This document shows positions 1 to 6,648 of a stretch of 6,708 nucleotides of DNA, in pieces. The notes beneath the pieces are model-generated. The model made no database searches. It worked only from the letters and a program-made list of their open reading frames with translations, and was not told the origin of the DNA. The DNA is taken from positions 1 through 6,708 of the forward strand of contig PBOV01000167.1 of the NCBI GenBank assembly GCA_002724505.1, given 5' to 3'. How positions within the stretch are numbered: the stretch's first letter is position 1; every line of letters starts with the position of its first letter. The position numbers and the translations under genes are program-made. This DNA comes from Rhodospirillaceae bacterium (GTDB lineage: Bacteria; Pseudomonadota; Alphaproteobacteria; MPNO01; UBA2964).

Positions 1-1782
1 ATCGTGATCATTACCAAGCCCTGTTATGAGACGAACAGGCTCTCCATGACCCCGTCCACTAGGAAGCCTATCGCAACCGAATGTATAAAACCTTCCATTA
101 GTCCCAAACATAAGAACTTTATCGGTTGTATGGGCGCGGAGAGCAAATCGAAATCTATCTCCATCCTTAAACTTTAGAGAAGAAAAATCATCCACATGAC
201 CTTTTGCAGCCCTGATCCATCCCATTTGAGAACAAATGACTGTAATTGGTTCGCGTTCGATCATAGCTGTTATGGGCACAATCGTCGCGCTGGGGGGCTC
301 ACCGATCTCGGTACGTCGCTTGCCCAATTCGGTGTTTTTGCCAAAGCGTTTGCGTATATTTAATATTTCCTGGGCAATGGATTTCCAGCGCAAACCCTCG
401 TCTTCCATAAGAACTTTAAGAGCGTTTTGTTCCTTTTCAAGGCCTTCGATTTCGCTACGGATTTCGATCTCCTCAAGCTTACGTAAAGCCCGCAGTCTCA
501 TATTCAGAATTGCTTCAGCCTGGATATCTGTCAATTTCCAACGCTGGATTAGCATTGGTTTAGGCTGGTCTTGATTACGAATAATACTGATTACTTCGTC
601 TAGGTTTAAAAACACGACCATATAACCAGCAAGAACCTCTAGGCGTTTCTCTATCTTCTCCAAACGATTGCTGGTCCGTCGCACCAAAACTTCATGACGG
701 TGATCAAGAAAACTTTGTAACACTTCCCGCAAACCCATCACCCTCGGGATCGTGTCAAGATCAAGAACATTCATATTCATGCTAATACGGACCTCAAGGT
801 CAGTATTTTGGAATAATGTTTCCATCAATATTTCGGGTTCAATTGTTCGTGACCGTGGCTCTAGAATTAGTCTTATATCTGCTGCGGATTCATCCCGAAT
901 ATCATCCAGCATAGGCAACTTTTTGGCCTGCATTAATTCAGCAACTTTTTCAACGAGGCGACTTTTCTGAACGTGATAAGGAAATTCAGTAACGACAATC
1001 TGCCATTGCCCACGCTGAAGTTTCTCAGTTTTCCATTTTGCACGCAGGCGGAAACTGCCTCGCCCCGTTTTATATGCGGACCTAATATTGGTAGAGGTTT
1101 CGGCAAGTACCCCGCCAGTAGGAAAATCTGGTCCAGGCATCAGCGACAAAAGCTTGTCGATTGTAGCGTTAGGGAACTTAATGAGATGCGTTAGTGACTT
1201 ACAAATTTCTTCGAGATTATGAGGAGGAATCGATGTCGCCATGCCGACAGCAATTCCTGAAGCGCCGTTCGCTAGCAGATTAGGAACCGAGGCTGGCATA
1301 AGAATTGGTTCACTTTCCGTGCCATCATAATTTTCGCGAAAATCAACAGCAGCCTCATCGATTCCTTCAAGCATCGCTAAAGCATATTCGGTCAACCGCG
1401 ATTCGGTATAGCGCATTGCTGCAGCAGAATCGCCATCAACATTACCGAAATTCCCTTGACCCTCTACTAGCGGATAGCGAACAGCAAATTCTTGGGCCAA
1501 CCTCACGAGTGCGTCGTAAACCGCTGTATCGCCATGGGGGTGGTATTTACCAATTACGTCTCCCACGACGCGAGCGCACTTCTTAAATCCTGTTCCAGGT
1601 TCAAGCCGTAACTGACGCATTGCAAACAATAATCGGCGATGAACAGGTTTTAGGCCATCTCGTACATCTGGCAGCGAACGTGAGGTAATCGTCGAGAGTG
1701 CGTAAGCGAGATAGCGGTCTCCTAGCGCTTCATCAAGACGAATTTCCGTAGTGTTCTCGGTATTTTTAGAACTTACAGCCAT
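1..1782 (-). CDS. parC: DNA topoisomerase IV subunit A (ParC), 3'-truncated by window edge
   Basis: This is the DNA-cleaving subunit of topoisomerase IV, which with ParE decatenates daughter chromosomes and relaxes supercoils using ATP. I translated 594 codons from the minus strand; the frame is open to base 1, and about 150 residues of the C-terminus lie outside. The winged-helix and tower domains begin near residue 14. The motif HPHGD is at 81-85, the catalytic tyrosine is Tyr125 in [10 protein letters not shown], and GQGNFGN is at 108-114. A charged coiled-coil region forming the C-gate spans about 365-470. The C-terminal beta-pinwheel starts near 510 and contains a GyrA-box-like [10 protein letters not shown]. 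Wording such as [14 protein letters not shown] and [18 protein letters not shown] fits alphaproteobacterial ParC better than GyrA. The ATG at 1782 is the first possible start because an in-frame TGA lies one codon upstream. No convincing Shine-Dalgarno is visible. recO lies 71 bp upstream on the same strand. Confidence 0.96.
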   Translation of the reverse strand, partial: MAVSSKNTENTTEIRLDEALGDRYLAYALSTITSRSLPDVRDGLKPVHRRLLFAMRQLRLEPGTGFKKCARVVGDVIGKYHPHGDTAVYDALVRLAQEFAVRYPLVEGQGNFGNVDGDSAAAMRYTESRLTEYALAMLEGIDEAAVDFRENYDGTESEPILMPASVPNLLANGASGIAVGMATSIPPHNLEEICKSLTHLIKFPNATIDKLLSLMPGPDFPTGGVLAETSTNIRSAYKTGRGSFRLRAKWKTEKLQRGQWQIVVTEFPYHVQKSRLVEKVAELMQAKKLPMLDDIRDESAADIRLILEPRSRTIEPEILMETLFQNTDLEVRISMNMNVLDLDTIPRVMGLREVLQSFLDHRHEVLVRRTSNRLEKIEKRLEVLAGYMVVFLNLDEVISIIRNQDQPKPMLIQRWKLTDIQAEAILNMRLRALRKLEEIEIRSEIEGLEKEQNALKVLMEDEGLRWKSIAQEILNIRKRFGKNTELGKRRTEIGEPPSATIVPITAMIEREPITVICSQMGWIRAAKGHVDDFSSLKFKDGDRFRFALRAHTTDKVLMFGTNGRFYTFGCDRLPSGRGHGEPVRLITGLGNDHD

Positions 1783-1794
1783 AAATCAGTTATA

Positions 1795-1811
1795 CACCAT
1801 ATATAGTGGTG
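1795..1811. repeat. Short inverted repeat in the parC leader
   Basis: The arms CACCA (1795-1799) and TGGTG (1807-1811) are exact reverse complements around a 7-nt AT-rich spacer. The element sits 13-29 nt upstream of the parC start, in the 71-bp recO-parC gap. It could be an operator half-site pair or a weak mRNA hairpin near the ribosome-binding region, but 5-bp arms also occur by chance. The pairing is certain; the function is unknown. Confidence 0.3.
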
Positions 1812-1853
1812 AGCTAGCTAAAAGACGCAATAACATACGCATTTTGTCTAAAT

Positions 1854-2594
1854 CTATTTTTTTTCATGAGTAGGCTGACGACGGATGCTATCGGCGAGCC
1901 TTTGTCGGGCTGCCGGCAAGCCGAAACGGGTATCACTCAACACATGACGTCCAAGGAAATGACCGGTTAGCTTCAGTCCTTCATACAAAATAGCTCCACT
2001 TACATCGGTATTGGTTTCTTCACGTAAAAATTTTGGCAGCGATAAGAGCCGGTCTTGATAATCTCGTCCTGCCTCAGCTGATACTGCTCTTCCCGTCCGT
2101 GGCGAAACGTATATAAGTTCTTGATCGCTTCCGGTTGCCGCACACCGGCTAAGGTCAAGACCAAACCCCAGTTCAGCAAGCAATTCAAGCTCCCATCGAA
2201 TATAGTGCACCTGCCAGCCTGATTTATTAAAATTTCCAATTAATGCCTGTAGCTTTTCAAATACGGACGGACACGGGGCACGTTCAGGCAAAGCAGAGCC
2301 TAAGATCGCAGTTGCAGAACTCAAGGCCATCAGCGGCAAAGGTTGATGCAGGTAGTCGGCGGCATGGGCGTGTAATAATTCGCAAGTAAAGTTGCCCAGA
2401 TGTTCAGCAAGCCTTCCGCGCCAATTAGCGCGCAAATGGTTTCCAGGTTGAAAAAGGCCTCGATTTCGAGTGCTCGACGCACCACGCACTAGCCCTGCAT
2501 GTCGTCCTTGCTCACGCGTCAGCAAATTGACGATGAGCGAATTCTCACCATGGCGGCGCGCCGAAAGCACCAACCCTTCATCGGTCCACTCCAT
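1854..2594 (-). CDS. recO: DNA repair protein RecO
   Basis: RecO is the recombination mediator that, with RecR (and RecF), removes SSB from gapped DNA and loads RecA; it also anneals single strands. The product is 246 residues, usual for the family. The N-terminal OB-fold (about 1-80) opens with MEWTDEGLVLSARRHGE and contains GLVRGASS and FQPGN followed by EHLGNFT, all typical of alphaproteobacterial RecO. The C-terminal helical domain includes YIRWELELLAELGFGLDLS and the strand YVSPRTGRAVS. Its three cysteines are scattered and do not form the CxxC zinc site found in some RecO proteins. The frame extends 18 codons further upstream (to 2648), but I chose the internal ATG at 2594 because family homology begins exactly there and AAAGGG lies just upstream. 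The gene is divergent from the PhoD-like gene and precedes parC on the same strand. In many relatives era lies directly upstream; here it does not. Confidence 0.93.
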   Translation of the reverse strand: MEWTDEGLVLSARRHGENSLIVNLLTREQGRHAGLVRGASSTRNRGLFQPGNHLRANWRGRLAEHLGNFTCELLHAHAADYLHQPLPLMALSSATAILGSALPERAPCPSVFEKLQALIGNFNKSGWQVHYIRWELELLAELGFGLDLSRCAATGSDQELIYVSPRTGRAVSAEAGRDYQDRLLSLPKFLREETNTDVSGAILYEGLKLTGHFLGRHVLSDTRFGLPAARQRLADSIRRQPTHEKK

Positions 2595-2614
2595 AAACCC
2601 TTTATAAGGTATTG

Positions 2615-2627
2615 ACGGCCATGCCGT
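2615..2627. repeat. Inverted repeat in the recO / phoD-like divergent spacer
   Basis: ACGGC (2615-2619) and GCCGT (2623-2627) are perfect reverse complements around a 3-nt centre. The dyad lies in the 73-bp spacer between the divergent recO and phosphatase genes and overlaps a TTGACG (2612-2617) that resembles a -35 box for the plus-strand gene. No good -10 box follows at the right distance; AATTCT at 2636-2641 is the best and matches poorly. A regulator-binding site is possible but not shown. I see no tandem CTGTCAT-like PHO box here. Confidence 0.3.
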
Positions 2628-2653
2628 ACACGCCCAATTCTTAACCAATACAC

Positions 2654-2661
2654 AAGGAAAG
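2654..2661 (+). promoter_or_regulatory. Ribosome binding site of the phoD-like gene
   Basis: AAGGAAAG is a good Shine-Dalgarno sequence ending 6 nt before the ATG at 2668. Together with an in-frame TAA immediately before that ATG, it fixes the start of the phosphatase. It is the clearest ribosome binding site in the window. Confidence 0.7.
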
Positions 2662-2667
2662 ATTTAA

Positions 2668-4221
2668 ATGACAATCGCCGAATCAAATCACAAAACTAAT
2701 TTGTCTCGTCGTGAACTCGTTGTGGGATTGGCGGGCTTTAGTGTTGCTCCCTCAATAGTAACCGCTGCAAACGCAAGAACACACTTCGCGGATGGTATTG
2801 CTTCCGGTGATATTACCCAAAACAGCGCAATAATTTGGGCACGTTCAAACAAATCAGCCAAGATGCTCGTTGATTGGTCAAGCACTCCCAGGCTGAAAGA
2901 TTCCCAACGCGTTGCGGGACCCTTTGTCACGGAAAAAACTGGCTATACAGGTCAGGTCACTCTCACCGGCCTCCCACCGGGTCAGGATATATTTTACCGC
3001 GTCCGGTTTGACGATATTAATGCCTCAGAGACACGTCTGGGGCATTTTCGCACCCCTGGGGGAAACCGTGACGTTACTTTTGTTTTTGGCGGTGATCAAT
3101 GTGGTGCGGGATGGGGAATCAACCCTCATTGGGGAGGACTTAAATTATTTGAGACGATGCGAAAAACACACCCTGATTTTTTGATCCACCTAGGAGATCG
3201 TATTTATTCTGACAAACCGATTTTAAAACGAGCTTCGATGCCGGACGGCAACAAATGGGAAAATATTATTACACCAGCAAAATCTCAGGTTGCAGAAAGT
3301 CTTGAAGATTATCGCGGCAACTATAGCTATAACTTCCTTGATACCCACTATCGAAACTTTTGCAAGGAAGTTCCTGCCTTTACTACTTGGGATGATCACG
3401 AAGTAACCAATAATTGGTGGCCGGGGCGTAAATTGTCACGGCGCATCATGTTCCGCAAAGGTTATACCCAAACAGACGTAGATAGTCTGGTCCGAAATGG
3501 CAGGCAAGCTTTCTTTGATTTTACACCCATGCAACGGCACCAGACAGACCCAAACCGAATTTTTCGTAAAGTGTCCTATGGCAGCTATGTAGATGTTTTT
3601 CTCCTCGACTCCAGAAGTTACCGAAGTCAAAACAACAGAAACCAACAAAAGAGCCCTGGTAAGGACACAGCACTCCTTGGACAGATTCAAATTAACTGGT
3701 TGAAAGGAGCTTTATCGGAGTCCAACGCACTCTGGAAGATCATCGCCAATCCGCTACCAATAGCTCACAAGAAAAAGAGAGAACGCCCCCGATACGACAA
3801 ATTTTCAAATAATGATGATGGGCCTCCACTTGGAAGAGAATTCGAGATTGCCGATATCCTTTCATACATAAAAGAACAAAAGATTAAAAATATTGTATGG
3901 TTAGCGGCAGATGTCCATTATTCTGCTGCCCATTATTTTCACCCAGACCGAGCGGCCTTTCGAGATTTCTTACCATTTTGGGAGTTTATATCTGGTCCAT
4001 TCCACACCCGACCCGGACGCTCAATGCATTACGATAAAACTTTTGGTGCTGAACGCCATTATCGGACGCCGCGGGCGCCCAAAGGAAATAATCCACCAAG
4101 CGCTGGATACGTATATTTTGGACATGGCAGAATTAACGCCAAAACGGGCACACTGACTGTTGGGATCAGAGACATCGCAGGGCATAGCCTGTTCGAGAAG
4201 ACAATTGAACCCCAGCGATAG
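2668..4221 (+). CDS. Tat-exported PhoD-family alkaline phosphatase / phosphodiesterase
   Basis: This 517-residue secreted metallophosphoesterase of the PhoD family probably hydrolyses phosphate mono- or diesters in the periplasm. Residues 1-36 form a twin-arginine signal: SRREL with Arg14-Arg15, a hydrophobic stretch from 17 to 34, and likely cleavage after the ANA ending at 36. An Ig-like PhoD N-terminal domain follows (about 39-130), with the family's FADGIASGD and SAIIWAR. The metallophosphoesterase domain shows GGDQCGAGWGIN (Asp143, Cys145), HLGDRIY (174-180, Asp177), WDDHEVTNNWW (241-251, His244, Asn248) and LAADVHYSAAH (412-422, Asp415, His417), which cover the expected metal-ligand motifs. 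The C-terminus, FGHGRINAKTGTLTV then RDIAGHSLFE, is typical of the subgroup. The frame is intact and the start is supported by its ribosome binding site. It is the only plus-strand gene, lying between era and recO. Export and fold are well supported; the substrate and any phosphate-starvation control are inference. Confidence 0.88.
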   Translation: MTIAESNHKTNLSRRELVVGLAGFSVAPSIVTAANARTHFADGIASGDITQNSAIIWARSNKSAKMLVDWSSTPRLKDSQRVAGPFVTEKTGYTGQVTLTGLPPGQDIFYRVRFDDINASETRLGHFRTPGGNRDVTFVFGGDQCGAGWGINPHWGGLKLFETMRKTHPDFLIHLGDRIYSDKPILKRASMPDGNKWENIITPAKSQVAESLEDYRGNYSYNFLDTHYRNFCKEVPAFTTWDDHEVTNNWWPGRKLSRRIMFRKGYTQTDVDSLVRNGRQAFFDFTPMQRHQTDPNRIFRKVSYGSYVDVFLLDSRSYRSQNNRNQQKSPGKDTALLGQIQINWLKGALSESNALWKIIANPLPIAHKKKRERPRYDKFSNNDDGPPLGREFEIADILSYIKEQKIKNIVWLAADVHYSAAHYFHPDRAAFRDFLPFWEFISGPFHTRPGRSMHYDKTFGAERHYRTPRAPKGNNPPSAGYVYFGHGRINAKTGTLTVGIRDIAGHSLFEKTIEPQR

Positions 4222-4229
4222 ACTACCAA

Positions 4230-5135
4230 TCAGTCGCTAAAATCCAGTCCCATTTCTCGATAGCGCTCCGGGTCATCGCGCCATTTTTCGCGCACCTTTA
4301 CAAATAGAAACAAGTGCACTTGACGCTCAAGAATATGTTCAAGTTCCTTGCGTGATTCCACTCCGACACGCTTGATCTGTTGCCCCCCTCTTCCCAAGAC
4401 AATCCCCTTATGACCCGGCCTTTCAACATAAATTACCTGATCAACCTTTAAGCTACCATCTGGCCGTTCTTGCCATCCTTCAGTCTCAACGGTGAGTGAA
4501 TAAGGTAATTCCTGATGCATCGATAAAAATAATTTCTCACGGGTAATTTCTGCTGCAAACAAACGCTCATTCATATCGCTCAGATGGTCTTTGGGATATA
4601 ACCAAGGGCCTTTCGGCAAATCTTCACTTAAGTTTGAAAGAAGGTCATTTACGCCATCACCCTTTAAAGCGGAGATCATATATAAGGACTCTAGAATACT
4701 AATGTCCTGTAGCTTTTCAGCGAGACTTAATAAATTTTCACGAGGGACCAAATCGATCTTGTTTAGTACAATAATGACCGTTTTATCTACCTTCTTGATG
4801 CCCTCAATTATAAGTTGAACGTCTTCACCGAAACCACGTTCGGCATCAATGAGTAATACAATTTTATCAGCATCCGTAGCTCCAGCCCAGGCGGAGGCAA
4901 CCATCGCACGCTCCAATCTACGGTTTGGCGCAAAAATACCTGGCGTATCGACGAATACAATTTGATCATCACCGTTTGTCAAAACACCAACCACGCTCGC
5001 GCGCGTTGTTTGTACTTTATGTGTCACAATCGAAACTTTAGTGCCCATGATACGGTTCATCAAAGTCGACTTACCGGCATTTGGCGCACCTATCAACGCA
5101 ACAAATCCACACCGCGTATTTGACTGATCAGCCAT
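4230..5135 (-). CDS. era: GTPase Era
   Basis: Era is an essential GTPase that binds the 3' end of 16S rRNA through a KH domain and assists 30S maturation, coupling ribosome assembly to growth. The product has 301 residues, the same length as the E. coli protein. All G motifs are visible: G1 GAPNAGKST (16-24), the switch region with TTR (43-45), G3 DTPG (63-66), G4 NKID (125-128) and G5 SALKGDG (155-161). The C-terminal KH domain has VLGRGGQQIKRVG around 246-258. The ATG at 5135 lies inside the end of rnc, giving an 8-nt overlap (ATGGCTGA), so translation is probably coupled to rnc; the region upstream is A-rich with only a weak Shine-Dalgarno. The gene ends 8 bp from the stop of the convergent phosphatase gene. 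It is the last gene of the lepB-rnc-era unit here. Confidence 0.97.
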   Translation of the reverse strand: MADQSNTRCGFVALIGAPNAGKSTLMNRIMGTKVSIVTHKVQTTRASVVGVLTNGDDQIVFVDTPGIFAPNRRLERAMVASAWAGATDADKIVLLIDAERGFGEDVQLIIEGIKKVDKTVIIVLNKIDLVPRENLLSLAEKLQDISILESLYMISALKGDGVNDLLSNLSEDLPKGPWLYPKDHLSDMNERLFAAEITREKLFLSMHQELPYSLTVETEGWQERPDGSLKVDQVIYVERPGHKGIVLGRGGQQIKRVGVESRKELEHILERQVHLFLFVKVREKWRDDPERYREMGLDFSD

Positions 5136-5811
5136 TTGATTTTTCTTTAATTCTCTTGAGCATCATTGCGGCAGCAGTCTGTTCCGCTGAGCGCTTGGAA
5201 GAGCCTTCGCCCATGCAGTTATTCCAACCCTCCACAAACACTTGGACCGAGAAAACTGGTTGATGGTCAGGGCCAGACCGATCTACTTCTTTGTAATATG
5301 GCAGACCAAGTTTTTTTCCTTGTGCCCACTCCTGCAGGGCAGTTTTCGGATCTGTAGGTGGAGCTTTAACCTCGTCTGCAAGAGTACATATAAGTTTTTC
5401 GATTACATGACGAGCCTGCTCTATACCTCCGTCACGGTAAATCGCACCAAAAATGGCTTCCATTACATCTGCTTTAATCGAGTCATTCAAAGAGGTTCCA
5501 ACGCCATGAATAATATAATTTTCAAGTCCAATCGACGAAGCTACAGACGAAAGTGTATTGCGATCAACGAGACCACTTAAACGGCGCGACAACTCCCCCT
5601 CATCTTCAAAAGGATACGTGCGCATTAGAAAATCACAAACGACCAGGCCAAGAACACGGTCGCCAAGAAATTCTAAGCGTTCATAGGTATTAGTGTTAGA
5701 CAAATTTTCAACACTAGCGTGGGTTAACGCATGCGTAAGCAGTGACGTATCGTTAAAGTCAAAGCCGATCGCTCGGCATAGCTGAGTGGGGGAACCTTTC
5801 CCCATAGCCAT
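5128..5811 (-). CDS. rnc: Ribonuclease III
   Basis: RNase III cleaves double-stranded RNA, processes the 30S rRNA precursor and degrades sense-antisense duplexes. The product has 227 residues, the usual length. The catalytic domain carries the signature ERLEFLGDRVLG (44-55), with Glu47 and Asp51 as metal ligands. A second acidic pair is Asp115 and Glu118 in ADVMEAIFGAIYRDGG. The double-stranded RNA-binding domain spans about 154-222, beginning DPKTALQEWAQ and ending with the KRSAEQTAAA helix. The first ATG overlaps the lepB stop by one base (TAATG), which favours it over the second ATG two codons later. The 1-nt overlap upstream and the 8-nt overlap with era downstream mark a tight operon. 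Arg52 replaces the more common Ser in GDSVLG, a change I take to be harmless. Confidence 0.97.
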   Translation of the reverse strand: MAMGKGSPTQLCRAIGFDFNDTSLLTHALTHASVENLSNTNTYERLEFLGDRVLGLVVCDFLMRTYPFEDEGELSRRLSGLVDRNTLSSVASSIGLENYIIHGVGTSLNDSIKADVMEAIFGAIYRDGGIEQARHVIEKLICTLADEVKAPPTDPKTALQEWAQGKKLGLPYYKEVDRSGPDHQPVFSVQVFVEGWNNCMGEGSSKRSAEQTAAAMMLKRIKEKSNG

Positions 5812-6557
5812 TATTTAATACCTTGAAAAAAACGTTTGAACCGGGCGGCATGAAACCAGCCCCAAGGTTCAAAGATAGAAGCGGTACCATCAGTAGAGAA
5901 GAAAAGAACTTCAGCACGACCAACAAGATTTTCTGCCGGTATGTACCCCACCCCGGAGATCCCCTGCCGGTTGGGTACACGGCTATCAAGTGAGTTATCT
6001 CGATTATCGCCCATCGCAAAATAATGCCCGGTTGGGACCCGGTACACCGGAGTATTATCCAGTGGTCCTTTATCCCCATCTTTCTGAAGAGTTTGATATT
6101 CCCTTCCGTTCGGTAAGGTTTCGACGTAACGTTTTACTGCAACAAAGCGACCAGACGAGGTTTGCATAGGAAAAGGGGCAATTTTTCTCCGCGGGACTAT
6201 TTTGTTATTGATAAATAAACGCCCGCCTTTTAGCTGAATCTTATCACCAGGAAGACCAATAATTCGTTTTATGTAGTCTGTTTCATTATTACTTGGAAGT
6301 TTGAAAACAGCGACATCACCACGTTTTGGTTCCCTACTAAAAATTCGTCCAGAAAATGGCCCGGAACTTAGTGGAAATGAATGTTTGCTAAAACCATATG
6401 AAAATTTCGAAACAAATAGATAATCCCCAATCAACAGATTGGGGATCATAGAGCCAGATGGTATATTAAAAGGTTCATAAGCCGCTGTGCGAATGACTAA
6501 CGCAATAAGAACTGCATATATAACGGTTTTAATGGTCTCCCAGAGTGAATTTTTCAT
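5811..6557 (-). CDS. lepB: Signal peptidase I (LepB)
   Basis: This inner-membrane serine protease removes signal peptides from proteins exported by Sec and Tat on the periplasmic face. The product has 248 residues. A single N-terminal membrane segment covers about 9-26, as usual in alphaproteobacteria, whereas E. coli LepB has two. Box B, PSGSM, contains the nucleophile Ser36. Box D, with RGDVAVFKLP then DYIKRIIGLPGD, carries the general-base Lys97. Box E, MGDNRDNSLDSR, spans 182-193. The ATG is the first in frame, with an in-frame TGA four codons upstream. The Shine-Dalgarno is weak (GACGG). The gene heads lepB-rnc-era and is preceded by a promoter candidate. The PhoD-like protein encoded nearby has a Tat signal with an Ala-X-Ala end, so it is a plausible substrate, though LepB serves the whole cell. 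Confidence 0.97.
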   Translation of the reverse strand: MKNSLWETIKTVIYAVLIALVIRTAAYEPFNIPSGSMIPNLLIGDYLFVSKFSYGFSKHSFPLSSGPFSGRIFSREPKRGDVAVFKLPSNNETDYIKRIIGLPGDKIQLKGGRLFINNKIVPRRKIAPFPMQTSSGRFVAVKRYVETLPNGREYQTLQKDGDKGPLDNTPVYRVPTGHYFAMGDNRDNSLDSRVPNRQGISGVGYIPAENLVGRAEVLFFSTDGTASIFEPWGWFHAARFKRFFQGIK

Positions 6558-6578
6558 ATGTAACCGTCACAAAAATTA

Positions 6579-6599
6579 GCAAAGGTGCGTCGCCTTAGC
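6579..6599. repeat. Imperfect inverted repeat in the lepB 5' leader
   Basis: GCAAAGG (6579-6585) and CCTTAGC (6593-6599) pair with one mismatch around a 7-nt loop. The element lies 22-42 nt upstream of the lepB start and downstream of the predicted promoter, so it would be transcribed in the leader. It is not followed by a T-run in the direction of transcription at the spacing of an intrinsic terminator. It may be a weak leader hairpin; its function is unknown. Confidence 0.25.
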
Positions 6600-6613
6600 C
6601 TCAACGCGCGCCG

Positions 6614-6642
6614 ATAAAGCCACTCGAAACCTTTGGTGTCAA
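6614..6642 (-). promoter_or_regulatory. Predicted sigma-70 promoter of lepB-rnc-era
   Basis: Reading the minus strand, a perfect TTGACA (-35, 6642-6637) is followed after 17 nt by CTTTAT (-10, 6619-6614). The -10 matches the alphaproteobacterial CTATAT consensus at five of six positions, though it matches TATAAT poorly. The predicted transcript would start near 6607, giving a leader of about 50 nt. The position, just after the predicted acpS stop, suits a promoter for the lepB operon. This is a prediction from sequence only. Confidence 0.45.
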
Positions 6643-6648
6643 TCTACG

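Noticed and set aside
236..1586. Several plus-strand open frames of 72-112 codons
   Set aside because: They lie antisense to parC, have no family resemblance, and are rich in Ser, Arg and Ile as expected from the complementary strand of a conserved gene.
1857..1864. A run of eight A residues at the end of recO as a possible slippage site
   Set aside because: It encodes the final Glu-Lys-Lys just before the stop. A shifted frame would add only a short tail with no recognisable domain.
2595..2648. An 18-codon N-terminal extension of RecO
   Set aside because: The extension has no family similarity, while RecO homology starts exactly at MEWTDEG with AAAGGG upstream. The longer start would also crowd the divergent phosphatase ribosome binding site.
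2595..2667. A PHO box driving the PhoD-like gene
   Set aside because: I looked for tandem CTGTCAT-like repeats in the spacer and nearby bases and found none.
2668..4221. Recent mobile-element cargo
   Set aside because: There are no transposase, terminal inverted repeats, target duplications or tRNA fragments on either side, and the base composition looks by eye like that of its neighbours.
4214..4238. A bidirectional intrinsic terminator between the phosphatase gene and era
   Set aside because: The stem is only 5 bp with a 15-nt loop, and neither strand has a following T-run.
5759..6079. A 106-codon minus-strand frame across the lepB-rnc boundary
   Set aside because: It is out of frame with two clear, motif-complete genes and resembles no family.
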